DNA of 64,000 nucleotides from Vibrio sp. 14G-20 (lineage in GTDB: Bacteria > Pseudomonadota > Gammaproteobacteria > Enterobacterales > Vibrionaceae): contig NZ_JAPHPW010000001.1 in assembly GCF_026241515.1 (NCBI RefSeq), forward strand, positions 1-64,000, given 5' to 3'. The translations under genes were made by a program, and so were the position numbers. Shown here in pieces: positions 9,926 through 19,638 of the stretch; the stretch's first letter is position 1, and each line of letters begins with the position of its first letter. Under the pieces are notes generated by a model. The model saw only the letters and a program-made list of their open reading frames with translations. It did no database searches and had not been told where the DNA came from.

Positions 9926-12742
9926 CTAGTTCTTAAGTAGGGTCAAAGCGTCGTCAACTAACGCTTTTTGTTGTTTCAAGTGTACCGACATATAGCCAAC
10001 AGCTGGTGATGCTGATGCAGGACGACCTGCGTATTGAATATCAGCACCCACTGGGATAGCAGCTCGGAAATTATGTTGGCTACTGTACCAAGCACCTTGG
10101 TTTTGAGGCTCTTCTTGACACCAAACGTAATCGACTACATTTGTGTACTGTGCGATGGCAGCTCTCACGTCCTCATAAGGGAACGGGTAAAGTTGCTCAA
10201 TACGTACAATAGCGACATCGTCTTGCTCGTTCTTACGTCTTTGGTCAAGCAGGTCAAAGTAAACCTTACCTGAACAGAACACGACGCGTTTTACGTTCTC
10301 AGGAGCCAGATCATCAATTTCTGCGATAGCTGGTTGGAACGTGCCTTCTGCCAAATCTTCAAGAGAAGAAGTACACAGAGGGTGACGAAGCAATGACTTA
10401 GGTGACATTACAATCAGTGGACGACGCATTGGTCGAACAACCTGACGGCGAATCATGTGGTAAACCTGTGCCGGTGTTGAAGGAACAACAACCTGCATAT
10501 TTTGTTCAGCACATAACTGAAGGTAACGCTCAAGACGTGCAGAAGAGTGCTCTGGGCCTTGGCCTTCATAACCGTGAGGAAGCAGCATAGTTAAACCACA
10601 TAGACGTGCCCACTTTTGCTCACCTGATGAAATGAATTGGTCGATAACAACTTGTGCACCGTTTGCGAAGTCACCAAATTGTGCTTCCCAAAGGGTTAGA
10701 CCGCTTGGCTCTGCTGTTGCATAACCATACTCAAATGCGAGTACCGCTTCTTCAGATAACACAGAATCAAACACTTGGAAAGGCCCTTGTTTATCGTGAA
10801 TGTTCGCAAGAGGAACATACGTGCTTGCATCTGATTGATTGTGCAATACTGAGTGACGGTGGAAGAACGTACCACGACCTGAATCTTGGCCTGAGATACG
10901 AATACGCTTACCGTCATCAACAAGTGTTGCGTAAGCCAAAGTTTCAGCCATACCCCAATCGACTTGTTTCTCACCATTCACCATGGCAGTACGATCGTTG
11001 TACAGTTTATTTACTCGGCTTTGCAGCTTATGGCTGTCTGGGTATTGGCAAAGTTTGGTACCAAGCTCTTTCAGGCGCTCGATATCAATCTTGTTATCCC
11101 ATTCGATGTTCCAGTCGTGACCTAGGTAAGGAGACCAGTCCACAGAGTGAAGTGCCATTGGGCGCCACTCTTTAACCACAACTTCACCATGATCAAGTGC
11201 ATCACGATATTCGTTAACTAGCTGAGTTGCTGTATCAATACCAAACTCACCGCGCTCCATTAGCACGTCAGCGTAAAGCTTACGTGGTGTTGGGTGCTTC
11301 TTGATTTTTTGGTACATCAAAGGCTGTGTTGCATTCGGCTCATCGGCTTCGTTGTGACCGTGGCGACGGTAACAAACCAAATCAATAACAACATCACGCT
11401 TAAACGTATTACGGTAATCCAATGCAAGACGCGCAACGAATGCAACCGCTTCTGGATCATCAGAGTTAACGTGGAAAATCGGAGCCTGAACCATCTTCGC
11501 GATATCAGTACAGTACATCGTAGAACGAGTATCGCGTGGGTTAGATGTTGTAAAACCAACTTGGTTGTTTACAACGATACGAACCGTACCACCGACACAG
11601 AAACCACGAGCTTGAGACATATTAAACGTCTCTTGAACTACACCCTGACCTGCGATAGCTGAGTCACCGTGGATAGTAATAGGAAGTACACGGCTACCGT
11701 CATTATCACCAAGGCGATCTTGACGTGCACGTACGGAACCGATAACTACCGGGTTGACGATTTCTAAGTGAGATGGGTTAAATGCTAGTGCTAAGTGAAC
11801 GTTGCCACCTGGCGTTGCGAAGTCCGCAGAGAAACCTTGGTGGTATTTCACATCACCAGTACCCCACGTGTCATCGTGCTTGCCGGCAAACTCGTCAAAC
11901 AGGTCTTGTGGCTTTTTACCAAGCACGTTGACCAACATGTTTAGACGACCACGGTGAGCCATACCAACAACAACTTCACGCATGCCTTGTCCACCAGCAT
12001 GACGAATAATTTCTTTCGTCATTGGGATAAGAGCATCACCACCTTCCAACGAGAAGCGTTTTGCGCCTGGGAATTTAGCACCAAGATAGCGCTCAAGACC
12101 TTCAGCAGCAGTTAGCTCTTCTAGGAAAGCTTGCTTTTCTTCTTTGTTGAAAGAGGGTTGACCAGATACAGACTCTAAACGTTGTTGGATCCAACGCTTT
12201 TGCTCTGTATTTGTCATGTGCATGTATTCAGCACCAATAGAGCCACAATAAGTTTGCTTTAGAGATTTGTAGAGATCTTTAAGCACCATCGTCTCTTGGC
12301 CAATGGCGTAAGAGCCGACGTTAAACGTCTCATTGAGGTCATCTTCGGTAAGAGTGTGGAAAGAAGGGTCCAGTTCATCAACTGTCGCTCTTTTCCATAA
12401 ACCTAGGGGGTCTAGATTTGCTGCTTGATGCCCTCGGAATCGATAGGCATTAATAAGTTGCAGAACCTTTACTTGTTTCGCATCGACATCTGGATCACTA
12501 ACTTGGACACTGTAATGCTTTGTTTCTTGAGCGAGTCGACGGAAGTATTCACGAACACGAGAGTGTGGTTGTTCCACTGTCTCTGAAGCTTGCACAGGCA
12601 GTTCTTCAAAAACACTTCTCCATTCGTCACTTACCGAATCTGGGTCACTTAGATACAGTTCATAGAGTTCTTCTACGTACGTTGCATTGGCGCCAGCCAA
12701 GTGTGAAGACTCGAGCCATGCCTTCATCACGCCGTTGTGCAT
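9926..12742 (-). CDS. sucA: 2-oxoglutarate dehydrogenase E1 SucA
   Basis: Thiamine-diphosphate-dependent decarboxylase of 2-oxoglutarate (938 aa, normal family length). The N-terminus (MKAWLESSHLAGANATYVEELY) is the E2-binding segment. GMAHRGRLNMLVNVLGK, the HGDSAIAGQGVVQE active-site stretch, the ThDP pyrophosphate region, and the C-terminal transketolase pyrimidine-binding domain (SVLSEEAVLAFEYGYA) are all visible. GGGAAAAT precedes the chosen ATG; an in-frame ATG five codons later is a less likely alternative. It follows sdhB, separated by about 97 bases that hold a GC-rich hairpin. Confidence 0.98.
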   Translation of the reverse strand: MHNGVMKAWLESSHLAGANATYVEELYELYLSDPDSVSDEWRSVFEELPVQASETVEQPHSRVREYFRRLAQETKHYSVQVSDPDVDAKQVKVLQLINAYRFRGHQAANLDPLGLWKRATVDELDPSFHTLTEDDLNETFNVGSYAIGQETMVLKDLYKSLKQTYCGSIGAEYMHMTNTEQKRWIQQRLESVSGQPSFNKEEKQAFLEELTAAEGLERYLGAKFPGAKRFSLEGGDALIPMTKEIIRHAGGQGMREVVVGMAHRGRLNMLVNVLGKKPQDLFDEFAGKHDDTWGTGDVKYHQGFSADFATPGGNVHLALAFNPSHLEIVNPVVIGSVRARQDRLGDNDGSRVLPITIHGDSAIAGQGVVQETFNMSQARGFCVGGTVRIVVNNQVGFTTSNPRDTRSTMYCTDIAKMVQAPIFHVNSDDPEAVAFVARLALDYRNTFKRDVVIDLVCYRRHGHNEADEPNATQPLMYQKIKKHPTPRKLYADVLMERGEFGIDTATQLVNEYRDALDHGEVVVKEWRPMALHSVDWSPYLGHDWNIEWDNKIDIERLKELGTKLCQYPDSHKLQSRVNKLYNDRTAMVNGEKQVDWGMAETLAYATLVDDGKRIRISGQDSGRGTFFHRHSVLHNQSDASTYVPLANIHDKQGPFQVFDSVLSEEAVLAFEYGYATAEPSGLTLWEAQFGDFANGAQVVIDQFISSGEQKWARLCGLTMLLPHGYEGQGPEHSSARLERYLQLCAEQNMQVVVPSTPAQVYHMIRRQVVRPMRRPLIVMSPKSLLRHPLCTSSLEDLAEGTFQPAIAEIDDLAPENVKRVVFCSGKVYFDLLDQRRKNEQDDVAIVRIEQLYPFPYEDVRAAIAQYTNVVDYVWCQEEPQNQGAWYSSQHNFRAAIPVGADIQYAGRPASASPAVGYMSVHLKQQKALVDDALTLLKN

Positions 12743-12800
12743 ATTTTCCCTTAACCAGTAGTTTTCACGTTTGCTGCGGTCTATGCCGAGCTATTAAAAG

Positions 12801-12825
12801 GCCGCCCCAAAACTTCTAGGGCGGC
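12801..12825 (-). other. GC-rich hairpin between sdhB and sucA
   Basis: GCCGCCC / GGGCGGC stem with a roughly ten-base loop. The reading frame order puts it upstream of sdhB's stop on the map and downstream of the sucA start: on the minus strand it lies between the sdhB stop side and sucA leader ordering sdhB(12840) then hairpin? The gene order on the minus strand is sdhB (ends 12840), this hairpin, then sucA (starts 12742). A weak TTTT follows on the minus strand, so partial termination between sdh and suc messages is plausible. Confidence 0.6.
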
Positions 12826-12839
12826 AATTTTTATATAAC

Positions 12840-13553
12840 TTAAACCGAACGATTCACTAGCATGGTCTTGATGTGACCAATCGCTTTCGTCGGATTTAAT
12901 CCCTTAGGACAAACACTTACACAATTCATGATGCCATGGCAACGAAAAACGCTAAATGCATCATCAAGATCGGACAAACGTTCGTCTGTCGCTGTATCTC
13001 GGCTATCAATTAGCCAACGGTACGCTGCAAGCAAGCCTGCTGGTCCGATGAATTTGTCAGGGTTCCACCAGAACGATGGGCATGACGTTGTACAACATGC
13101 ACACATGATACATTCATACAAACCATCTAAATGAGCACGCTCATCAGGGCTTTGTAAGTTTTCACGAGCCGGTGGCACATTGCCATCAGACACTAAGAAT
13201 GGCTTCACTTTTTCGTAGTTATCGTAGAACTGAGTCATGTCTACAATCAGGTCACGAACAACGGGTAAGCCAGGTAGTGGGCGAATCACAATTTTGTCTT
13301 GGCCAGAAAGCGCAGACAATGGCGTGATACACGCTAGGCCATTTTTACCGTTCATGTTCAAACCATCCGAGCCACATACACCTTCACGGCATGAGCGACG
13401 GAATGAGATTGTTGGATCTTGCTCTTTCAACAGAATAAGCGCGTCCAAAAGCATCATGTCTGAACCTTCATCCACCTCTAGGGTGTATTCCTTCATATAA
13501 GGCTTCTGGTCGACATCTGGATTGTAACGGTATAAAGAGAAATTCAGTTTCAT
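12840..13553 (-). CDS. sdhB: Succinate dehydrogenase iron-sulfur subunit SdhB
   Basis: Electron-transfer subunit of complex II, carrying [2Fe-2S], [4Fe-4S] and [3Fe-4S] clusters between the flavoprotein and the quinone site. Ferredoxin-type cysteines are in SCREGVCGSDG and a later Cys near GLAC; the other clusters are ligated by CIMCACCTTSCPS and by the CHGIMNC and SVCPKG cysteines. The start was set at the second of two nearby ATGs (13553) because AAGGAG lies eight bases before it but only two before the ATG at 13559, and because the product then begins MKLNFSLYRYNPD like known SdhB. It is six codons at most behind sdhA. Confidence 0.97.
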   Translation of the reverse strand: MKLNFSLYRYNPDVDQKPYMKEYTLEVDEGSDMMLLDALILLKEQDPTISFRRSCREGVCGSDGLNMNGKNGLACITPLSALSGQDKIVIRPLPGLPVVRDLIVDMTQFYDNYEKVKPFLVSDGNVPPARENLQSPDERAHLDGLYECIMCACCTTSCPSFWWNPDKFIGPAGLLAAYRWLIDSRDTATDERLSDLDDAFSVFRCHGIMNCVSVCPKGLNPTKAIGHIKTMLVNRSV

Positions 13554-13565
13554 GGTCATATCTCC

Positions 13566-15332
13566 TTAGTACGTACGTGCTTTTGGTGGGAACGCTTCAC
13601 GATGAATAGGTTCCATGTTTACACCACGCTTAGTCATGCTCTCTGACTCTGGATTGTAAAGAGAGTGGCATAGCCATTGCTCATCATCACGGTCAGGGAA
13701 ATCGAATCGAGCGTGTGCGCCACGGCTCTCTGTACGGAAGTTTGCAGCAACCGCTGTTGCGAATGCCGTTTCCATCAAGTTTTCAAGCTCTAGACACTCA
13801 ATACGTTGTGTGTTGAACTCTGTAGACTTATCAGATAGGTGTGCATTCTTCAGACGCTCGCGAATCACTTTTAGTTCTTCTAAGCCTTCAGCCATTGCTT
13901 TGCCTTCACGGAATACCGAGAAGTTGTTCTGCATACATTGCTGAAGATCTTTACGAATTTGTGCTGGGTCTTCGCCGTCTGTACTGTTTTCCCAACGGTT
14001 GTAACGCTCTAGAGAACGCTCAATGTCAGCTTCAGTTGCTGGTTTAGCTTCCTCTTGCTTCTTCAGTGTCTCACCTAGGTGTAGACCTGTCGCACGACCA
14101 AATACCACCAAATCAAGCAGTGAGTTACCACCTAGACGGTTGGCACCATGTACTGATACTGATGCGATTTCACCACAAGCAAATAGACCCTGGATTTCAA
14201 CATCGCTGCCGTCTTCGGTTTGCTTAATAGCTTGACCAGAAACTTGTGTTGGAACACCACCCATCATGTAGTGACATGTAGGGATTACTGGGATTGGCTC
14301 TTTCACTGGATCAACGTGAGCGAAGGTACGAGAAAGTTCACATACACCAGGAAGACGAGATTCAAGTGTCTCTTTACCTAGGTGATCAAGCTTCAGCTTG
14401 ATGTGTGGACCCCAAGGGCCATCGCAGCCGCGACCTTCACGGATTTCAACCATCATTGAACGAGCAACAACATCACGACCCGCTAAGTCTTTAGCGTTTG
14501 GTGCGTAACGTTCCATGAAGCGTTCGCCGTCTTTATTGAGAAGATAACCACCTTCACCACGACAACCTTCCGTTACCAATACACCTGCGCCAGCGATACC
14601 CGTTGGGTGGAACTGCCACATTTCGATGTCTTGCATAGGAACGCCAGCACGAATTGCCATACCAACACCGTCACCAGTGTTGATGTGTGCGTTAGTTGTA
14701 GAAGCGTAGATACGACCAGCACCGCCAGTAGCAAGGATTGTTGCCTTCGCTTTGAAGTAGCAAACTTCGCCCGTTTCCATACAAAGCGCGGTTGTACCTA
14801 AGATTGCACCGTCTTCATTCTTAACAAGATCCAGTGCATACCACTCAGAGAAAACCGTCGTTTTGTGCTTAATGTTTTGTTGGTAAAGCGTGTGAAGCAG
14901 TGCGTGACCAGTACGGTCGGCTGCAGCTGCGGTACGAGCCGCTTGCTCACCACCAAAGTTTTTAGATTGACCACCAAACGGACGTTGGTAAATAGTGCCG
15001 TTCTCGAAACGAGAGAAAGGCAGGCCCATTTTTTCAAGTTCGATTACCGACTCAGGACCGTTTTTACACATGTATTCGATAGCGTCTTGGTCACCGATGT
15101 AATCAGAACCTTTAACGGTGTCGTACATGTGTTGTTCCCAATGGTCTTCGTGCGCGTTACCAAGAGCAACAGTGATGCCGCCTTGTGCCGAAACCGTATG
15201 AGAACGAGTAGGGAAAACTTTAGAAAGCAATGCACAAGATAGGCCTTGCTCAGAAATTTGCAGTGCGGCACGCATACCTGCACCACCAGCGCCGATAACT
15301 ACGGCATCAAACTCACGAACAGGAATAGTCAC
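13566..15332 (-). CDS. sdhA: Succinate dehydrogenase flavoprotein subunit SdhA
   Basis: Oxidises succinate to fumarate (588 aa). Rossmann motif [14 protein letters not shown] at the N-terminus; covalent FAD attachment at His45 in [13 protein letters not shown]; active-site regions include HPTGIAGAG and the C-terminal [18 protein letters not shown]. It starts with GTG placed directly after the sdhD stop (TAAGTG), so the two are coupled. Membrane anchoring is by SdhC and SdhD just upstream. Confidence 0.98.
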   Translation of the reverse strand: MTIPVREFDAVVIGAGGAGMRAALQISEQGLSCALLSKVFPTRSHTVSAQGGITVALGNAHEDHWEQHMYDTVKGSDYIGDQDAIEYMCKNGPESVIELEKMGLPFSRFENGTIYQRPFGGQSKNFGGEQAARTAAAADRTGHALLHTLYQQNIKHKTTVFSEWYALDLVKNEDGAILGTTALCMETGEVCYFKAKATILATGGAGRIYASTTNAHINTGDGVGMAIRAGVPMQDIEMWQFHPTGIAGAGVLVTEGCRGEGGYLLNKDGERFMERYAPNAKDLAGRDVVARSMMVEIREGRGCDGPWGPHIKLKLDHLGKETLESRLPGVCELSRTFAHVDPVKEPIPVIPTCHYMMGGVPTQVSGQAIKQTEDGSDVEIQGLFACGEIASVSVHGANRLGGNSLLDLVVFGRATGLHLGETLKKQEEAKPATEADIERSLERYNRWENSTDGEDPAQIRKDLQQCMQNNFSVFREGKAMAEGLEELKVIRERLKNAHLSDKSTEFNTQRIECLELENLMETAFATAVAANFRTESRGAHARFDFPDRDDEQWLCHSLYNPESESMTKRGVNMEPIHREAFPPKARTY

Positions 15333-15680
15333 TTACGCACCCCACATAATAAACAGACCAGAGAAAAAATATCCAAGAAGAACTGCAACAACACCGACTT
15401 GAAGACCAACACGCAATTTTGCGCATTTGATGTAGTCAGTTAGTACTTGCCATAGGCCGATCCACGCGTGAACCAAAACAGAAGTAAGCGCTAACATGGT
15501 GAAAACTTTAGTGAAGGTTCCACCAAAGAATTGCGTCCAAGATGCGTAAGAGATATCACCAGAGAAAGCACAGAAGCTAACTAAGTAGATAGTGTAAAGC
15601 GTCATAATGATGGCAGTTGCACGAATCAATAGATAATCGTGGACACCATTACGACCAAAAGTAGAAACGTTGTTTACCAT
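15333..15680 (-). CDS. sdhD: Succinate dehydrogenase membrane anchor SdhD
   Basis: Small three-helix membrane anchor (115 aa) that with SdhC binds haem b and ubiquinone. The family motif HAWIGLWQVLTDYIK contains the haem-ligand His and the quinone-site Asp-Tyr pair. The N-terminus begins MVNNVSTFGRNGVHDYLLIRA as in other SdhD. Its start overlaps the sdhC stop by a few bases and its stop abuts the sdhA GTG. Confidence 0.97.
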   Translation of the reverse strand: MVNNVSTFGRNGVHDYLLIRATAIIMTLYTIYLVSFCAFSGDISYASWTQFFGGTFTKVFTMLALTSVLVHAWIGLWQVLTDYIKCAKLRVGLQVGVVAVLLGYFFSGLFIMWGA

Positions 15681-16066
15681 ACTAAGATCCCCGCTAGTAG
15701 AGACAATACCGCTGTTGCTGCGAATGCAACCTTAGCGCTCTTAGCGCCAGATTCCAGCTCTTCAAAGTGACCAAGGTCCATAAGAAGGTGACGAATACCA
15801 CCAGCAATGTGGTAAGCCAAAGCGGTTAAAATGCCCCACAGGATAAACTTCACGAAGAAACCGTCGACAATGTCGCTAGCTTCGGCAAAGCCTACTGGGG
15901 ATGAGAGGGAAGTGGATAGTAACCAAAGCAAAATTCCAATCGCGACAAAAGTTATCACCCCAGACACACGGTGTAGGATGGAAGCTATTGCTGTGATTGG
16001 AAAGTGGATGGTCTGTAAATCTAAATTAACAGGTCTTGTCTTTCTTTCTTTCACGGGCTTGCTCAC
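15674..16066 (-). CDS. sdhC: Succinate dehydrogenase cytochrome b556 subunit SdhC
   Basis: First gene of the sdh-suc cluster (130 aa, three membrane helices). SILHRVSGVITF carries the quinone-site Ser and Arg, and LAYHIAGGIRHLLMDLGH carries the haem-ligand His. It is divergent from gltA across a 417-base control region with an ArcA-like box. Confidence 0.97.
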   Translation of the reverse strand: MSKPVKERKTRPVNLDLQTIHFPITAIASILHRVSGVITFVAIGILLWLLSTSLSSPVGFAEASDIVDGFFVKFILWGILTALAYHIAGGIRHLLMDLGHFEELESGAKSAKVAFAATAVLSLLAGILVW

Positions 16067-16483
16067 TCAGCTCCATTGAGCATTATGGTCATTAAATAAC
16101 CTTATGATATTGTTATGGACAAAATTTGATTGCAAACCTTCAAAATTTAACATTAACTTAACAAATAACTGAAGTTGAGCCTTAGATAATTGTAAAATAA
16201 TTGTTAACAGCTCGATTAAGAAAGACACCTCACATTCCTTCTTAGCCTTGCATTTATAAGGTTTTAACCAAACTTTTCAGCGCCACTATACGGCTGGCAA
16301 CATTCTAATACAATTGATGTAACAAATAATGCTACACAGACCAGATTTTTAACGAATTTAATGTAAAAAACACTAACAAGTGCACACAAAGCTTCAGAAA
16401 AATTGACTTTCCCACGTAAGACCAGTAAAAAAATGGCACATAAACATCCTGGACGGATTAAATAATAAACAAAGGAGATTGTT
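16067..16483. promoter_or_regulatory. Divergent sdhC/gltA control region
   Basis: AT-rich 417-base gap between the divergent TCA genes. Besides the ArcA-like box near 16155, it has several further GTTAA half sites (for example near 16203) and AT-rich promoter-like stretches. I found no convincing CRP site or hairpin in it. Confidence 0.7.
16147..16163 (-). promoter_or_regulatory. ArcA-P binding site candidate
   Basis: On the minus strand TGTTAAGTTAATGTTAA matches the classical ArcA consensus TGTTAATTAAATGTTAA at 15 of 17 bases. It lies about 80 bases upstream of sdhC, where ArcA repression of sdh under low oxygen would be expected from E. coli. Confidence 0.7.
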
Positions 16484-17773
16484 ATGGCGGATAAGAAAGC
16501 TACCCTTCACATTGAAGGTCAAGCGCCAATCGAGCTGCCGATTACAGAAGGTGTACTTGGTACTCCAGTGATCGATGTTCGTACACTAGGTTCTAATGGT
16601 TTTTTCACTTTTGACCCTGGTTTTCTTGCCACTGCATCCTGTGAGTCTCAAATCACTTTTATTGACGGTGGAAAAGGTATTCTTTTACATCGTGGTTATC
16701 CAATTGACCAACTTGCCAATAACGCTGATTACTTAGAAGTATGTTATATACTTCTTTACGGTGAAGCCCCATCTCGAGCTGAGTACGAAAAGTTCAAGAC
16801 TACCGTGACACGTCACACTATGGTGCATGAGCAAATCGCTAGTTTCTTCCACGGCTTCCGCCGTGACGCTCACCCTATGGCTGTAATGTGTGGTGTTGTA
16901 GGCGCTCTAGCGGCGTTTTACCACGACTCACTTGATGTCAACAACGATACACACCGTGAAATTGCGGCATACCGCCTGATTTCAAAAATGCCAACACTAG
17001 CTGCAATGTGTTACAAATATTCAATCGGTCAGCCGTTTATCTACCCACGTAACGACCTAGGCTACGCAGAAAACTTCTTACACATGATGTTTGCAAACCC
17101 ATGTGAAGAGTATGAAGTGAACCCTATCGTCGCTCGTGCAATGGATAAGATTTTCACTCTACATGCTGACCACGAACAGAACGCTTCTACGTCTACAGTG
17201 CGTCTTGCTGGTTCATCTGGTGCTAACCCGTTTGCGTGTATCGCAGCAGGTATCGCATCACTTTGGGGCCCAGCTCACGGCGGTGCAAACGAAGCTTGTC
17301 TGCGCATGCTTGAAGAGATCGGTAGCGTAGATAACATTGAAGAATACGTTGCGAAAGCAAAAGACAAAGATGACCCATTCCGTTTGATGGGCTTCGGTCA
17401 CCGTGTTTACAAGAACTACGATCCACGTGCAACAGTAATGCGCGAAGCGTGTCACGAAGTACTTAAAGAGCTAAACATCCAAGACCCACTACTAGACGTA
17501 GCTATGGAACTTGAGCGTATCGCTCTTTCTGATGAGTACTTTGTTTCTAAGAAGCTATATCCGAACGTAGATTTCTACTCAGGTATCATTCTGAAAGCAA
17601 TCGGTATTCCAGTATCTATGTTTACTGTAATCTTCGCGATGTCTCGTACCATCGGTTGGATTGCGCACTGGAACGAAATGCACAGCGATCCAACGAACCG
17701 TATCGGTCGTCCTCGTCAGTTGTACACTGGTGAAGAACAGCGTGATTTCCAAGCTCTACACGAGCGCGAATAG
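16484..17773 (+). CDS. gltA: Citrate synthase GltA (type II)
   Basis: Condenses oxaloacetate and acetyl-CoA to citrate (429 aa, the NADH-sensitive hexameric type II length). Active-site residues are visible: His in [11 protein letters not shown], His in [14 protein letters not shown], and Asp in NVDFYSG. The [22 protein letters not shown] segment is characteristic of Gram-negative enzymes. AAAGGAG lies seven bases before the ATG. It is divergent from sdhC and ends at a strong terminator. Confidence 0.98.
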   Translation: MADKKATLHIEGQAPIELPITEGVLGTPVIDVRTLGSNGFFTFDPGFLATASCESQITFIDGGKGILLHRGYPIDQLANNADYLEVCYILLYGEAPSRAEYEKFKTTVTRHTMVHEQIASFFHGFRRDAHPMAVMCGVVGALAAFYHDSLDVNNDTHREIAAYRLISKMPTLAAMCYKYSIGQPFIYPRNDLGYAENFLHMMFANPCEEYEVNPIVARAMDKIFTLHADHEQNASTSTVRLAGSSGANPFACIAAGIASLWGPAHGGANEACLRMLEEIGSVDNIEEYVAKAKDKDDPFRLMGFGHRVYKNYDPRATVMREACHEVLKELNIQDPLLDVAMELERIALSDEYFVSKKLYPNVDFYSGIILKAIGIPVSMFTVIFAMSRTIGWIAHWNEMHSDPTNRIGRPRQLYTGEEQRDFQALHERE

Positions 17774-17805
17774 TAAAGTTTAGACTTTTCTAATCGATTA
17801 AAACC

Positions 17806-17840
17806 AAAAAGGGTTGATGCATTAGCATCAACCCTTTTTT
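17806..17840. terminator. Bidirectional terminator between gltA and the NIF3 gene
   Basis: Fifteen-base stem AAAAAGGGTTGATGC / GCATCAACCCTTTTT with an ATTA loop and T6 on the + side and A5 on the other. The stem is nearly identical to the terminator at 19570-19600. Confidence 0.95.
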
Positions 17841-17909
17841 GTCTTCCAGTATTTCGTCTCACTTCAATGAAGGTACAAATATCCAGAGAGTTACTACCTC
17901 TAAATATGG

Positions 17910-18668
17910 CTACACTGGATTATCGATATCAATAAACTCAACATCCAAGCCATGCTCTTTTGCTAACCACTCACCTAGTGCTTTTACACCGTAGCGTTCA
18001 GTTGCGTGGTGGCCAGCAGCAAAATAATGAATGTCTTGCTCGCGTGCTGAGTAGGTTGTGCGCTCTGAAATTTCACCAGAGACAAACGCATCAATATCCT
18101 GAGAGGCTGCTAGCTCAATGTAATCTTGACCACCACCCGTACACCAACCAACGGTCGTAATCATTTTGTCTTGGTTTTCTGGAGCGATATGCAGTGGTTT
18201 ACGATTTAGAACTTGATCGATTTTTGCTGCGAATTCAGCACCTGTCATTGGTGTTTTTAGTTTGCCAAACATAGCAACCGATTGTGGGTGTCCTTCCAAA
18301 CCGCCTTCAACTTCTATCTCAAGTAACTCTGCCAATTTTGCGTTGTTGCCAAGTTCAGGGTGGATATCAAGCGGTAAGTGATAACCTAAAAGGTTGATGT
18401 CATTTTTAATCAGGGTACGAATACGCTTGCCCTTCATGCCACGAATTGCTTCTGACTCGCCTTTCCAGAAAAAGCCGTGATGGACTAACAAAGCGTCTGC
18501 GTTCAGTTCTACCGCTTTATCAATCAAGGCTTGAGAAGCTGTCACACCAGTAACGATCCGCTTTACTTCTGTTGCACCTTCAACTTGAAGACCATTAGGA
18601 CAGTAATCTTTAATCTGCTGTGGCTGCAGTTTTTCGTTAAGTAGCTTTTCTAATTGTAAGTTATTCAT
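17910..18668 (-). CDS. NIF3-like dinuclear metal protein (YbgI family)
   Basis: A 252-residue NIF3/YbgI-type protein, thought to bind two metal ions in a toroidal hexamer; members have been described as type 2 GTP cyclohydrolase I-like, but the cellular role is unclear. Metal-ligand segments are LLVHHGFFW, GYHLPLDIHPELGNN, and AGHHATERYGVKALGEWL, with CPNGLQVEG near the start typical of the family. It is divergent from the DUF1853 gene and shares the gltA terminator. Confidence 0.93.
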   Translation of the reverse strand: MNNLQLEKLLNEKLQPQQIKDYCPNGLQVEGATEVKRIVTGVTASQALIDKAVELNADALLVHHGFFWKGESEAIRGMKGKRIRTLIKNDINLLGYHLPLDIHPELGNNAKLAELLEIEVEGGLEGHPQSVAMFGKLKTPMTGAEFAAKIDQVLNRKPLHIAPENQDKMITTVGWCTGGGQDYIELAASQDIDAFVSGEISERTTYSAREQDIHYFAAGHHATERYGVKALGEWLAKEHGLDVEFIDIDNPV

Positions 18669-18758
18669 TTTTCTTTCCAGCTTACCTTTATAATAACGTC
18701 GTTATATCAATTTACGGGTAGAATGTCGAAAGCCCCACGATGAGTTTATGAGGAACAG

Positions 18759-19517
18759 ATGACAGCACTGCAACGTTTTTATCAATGGGTCATCGACTCA
18801 CCGCCATTACTAGAAATCAAGCCACCGATTTCTGACCTCAGTGCATTCTCAAACCACCAAGATCTCAACGAATCACATACGTATAATGGTAACCCTAGAT
18901 TAGGCTTTCTCTACCAACATCTATGTGAACAAATCATCATTGCTTCGGATAATTATTCAATCAAGCACGATGAAATTCAAATTAATGTTGAGGGTAGAAC
19001 GCTAGGTGCTATCGACTTTATTCTCGAAGACGCGAACAACCAAAAGTTAGAACACTGGGAAGTAGCGATTAAGTTTTACCTACTTCACGAGCAGACATGG
19101 TTTGGCCCTAACTCTCATGATCAATTGGATAAGAAGCTCGATAGGATGCTCATCCACCAGCTTGGAATGTCATCTTCAGCCGCTTTTATTGAGCAGTACC
19201 CAGAGATCGATATCGACTCAAAACATCTCCTCATGCAGGGGCGTCTATACACCAACCCTTTCTTAGAGCAAAACGTACCGAACGAATGTTTGGGCTACGA
19301 CATTAATTCAAGTCAAGTAAACGGGTTTTGGTGCTATCAAAACCAAGCTCATCTAATTACTGAAGCGCTCTACCCTCTCATCAAAGAGCAATGGGCGGCA
19401 GGGACGGATGATTTCAGCGGTAAACCCATCACCGAGTTTGGTGATCGATTTGTACATGGGCAAACCAAGTCTGGGCAATTTTGGTTTGTGATGCCACAAA
19501 GTTGGCCACACGGTTAG
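18759..19517 (+). CDS. DUF1853 family protein
   Basis: A 252-residue soluble protein with no signal peptide or membrane segment. The family resemblance (DUF1853) rests on the N-terminal RLGFLYQHLCEQII, the central TLGAIDFILED and HWEVAIKFYL, and LMQGRLYTNPF. The GAIDF...HWEVAIKFYL pattern (acidic residue then E-x-K across a strand) resembles a restriction-endonuclease-like PD-(D/E)xK core, but that is only inference. Function unknown. GAGGAACAG precedes the ATG. Confidence 0.8.
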   Translation: MTALQRFYQWVIDSPPLLEIKPPISDLSAFSNHQDLNESHTYNGNPRLGFLYQHLCEQIIIASDNYSIKHDEIQINVEGRTLGAIDFILEDANNQKLEHWEVAIKFYLLHEQTWFGPNSHDQLDKKLDRMLIHQLGMSSSAAFIEQYPEIDIDSKHLLMQGRLYTNPFLEQNVPNECLGYDINSSQVNGFWCYQNQAHLITEALYPLIKEQWAAGTDDFSGKPITEFGDRFVHGQTKSGQFWFVMPQSWPHG

Positions 19518-19569
19518 TCGTCCGATCTAACTCACATACCTTTCCCTCTTATACGAAACCAACACAAAT

Positions 19570-19600
19570 AAAAAGGGTTGATGCTTTCACATCAACCCTT
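19570..19600. terminator. Terminator between the DUF1853 gene and pgm
   Basis: Eleven-base stem AAGGGTTGATG / CATCAACCCTT with a CTTTCA loop. The A5 tract on the + strand is a T run for the minus-strand gene pgm; it may also end the DUF1853 message. Confidence 0.88.
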
Positions 19601-19638
19601 CTTCTATTTACGTAGCAACTCTAGTAATCGAGATTCGA

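Noticed and set aside
9252..9929. Open frame of 225 codons opposite sucB
   Set aside because: It is the shadow of the strongly biased codons of sucB; it is all low-complexity Ser/Ala/Arg with no ribosome binding site, and it covers the catalytic domain of a clear gene.
10654..11175. Open frame of 173 codons opposite sucA
   Set aside because: Lies wholly in sucA on the other strand, with no motif or start signal.
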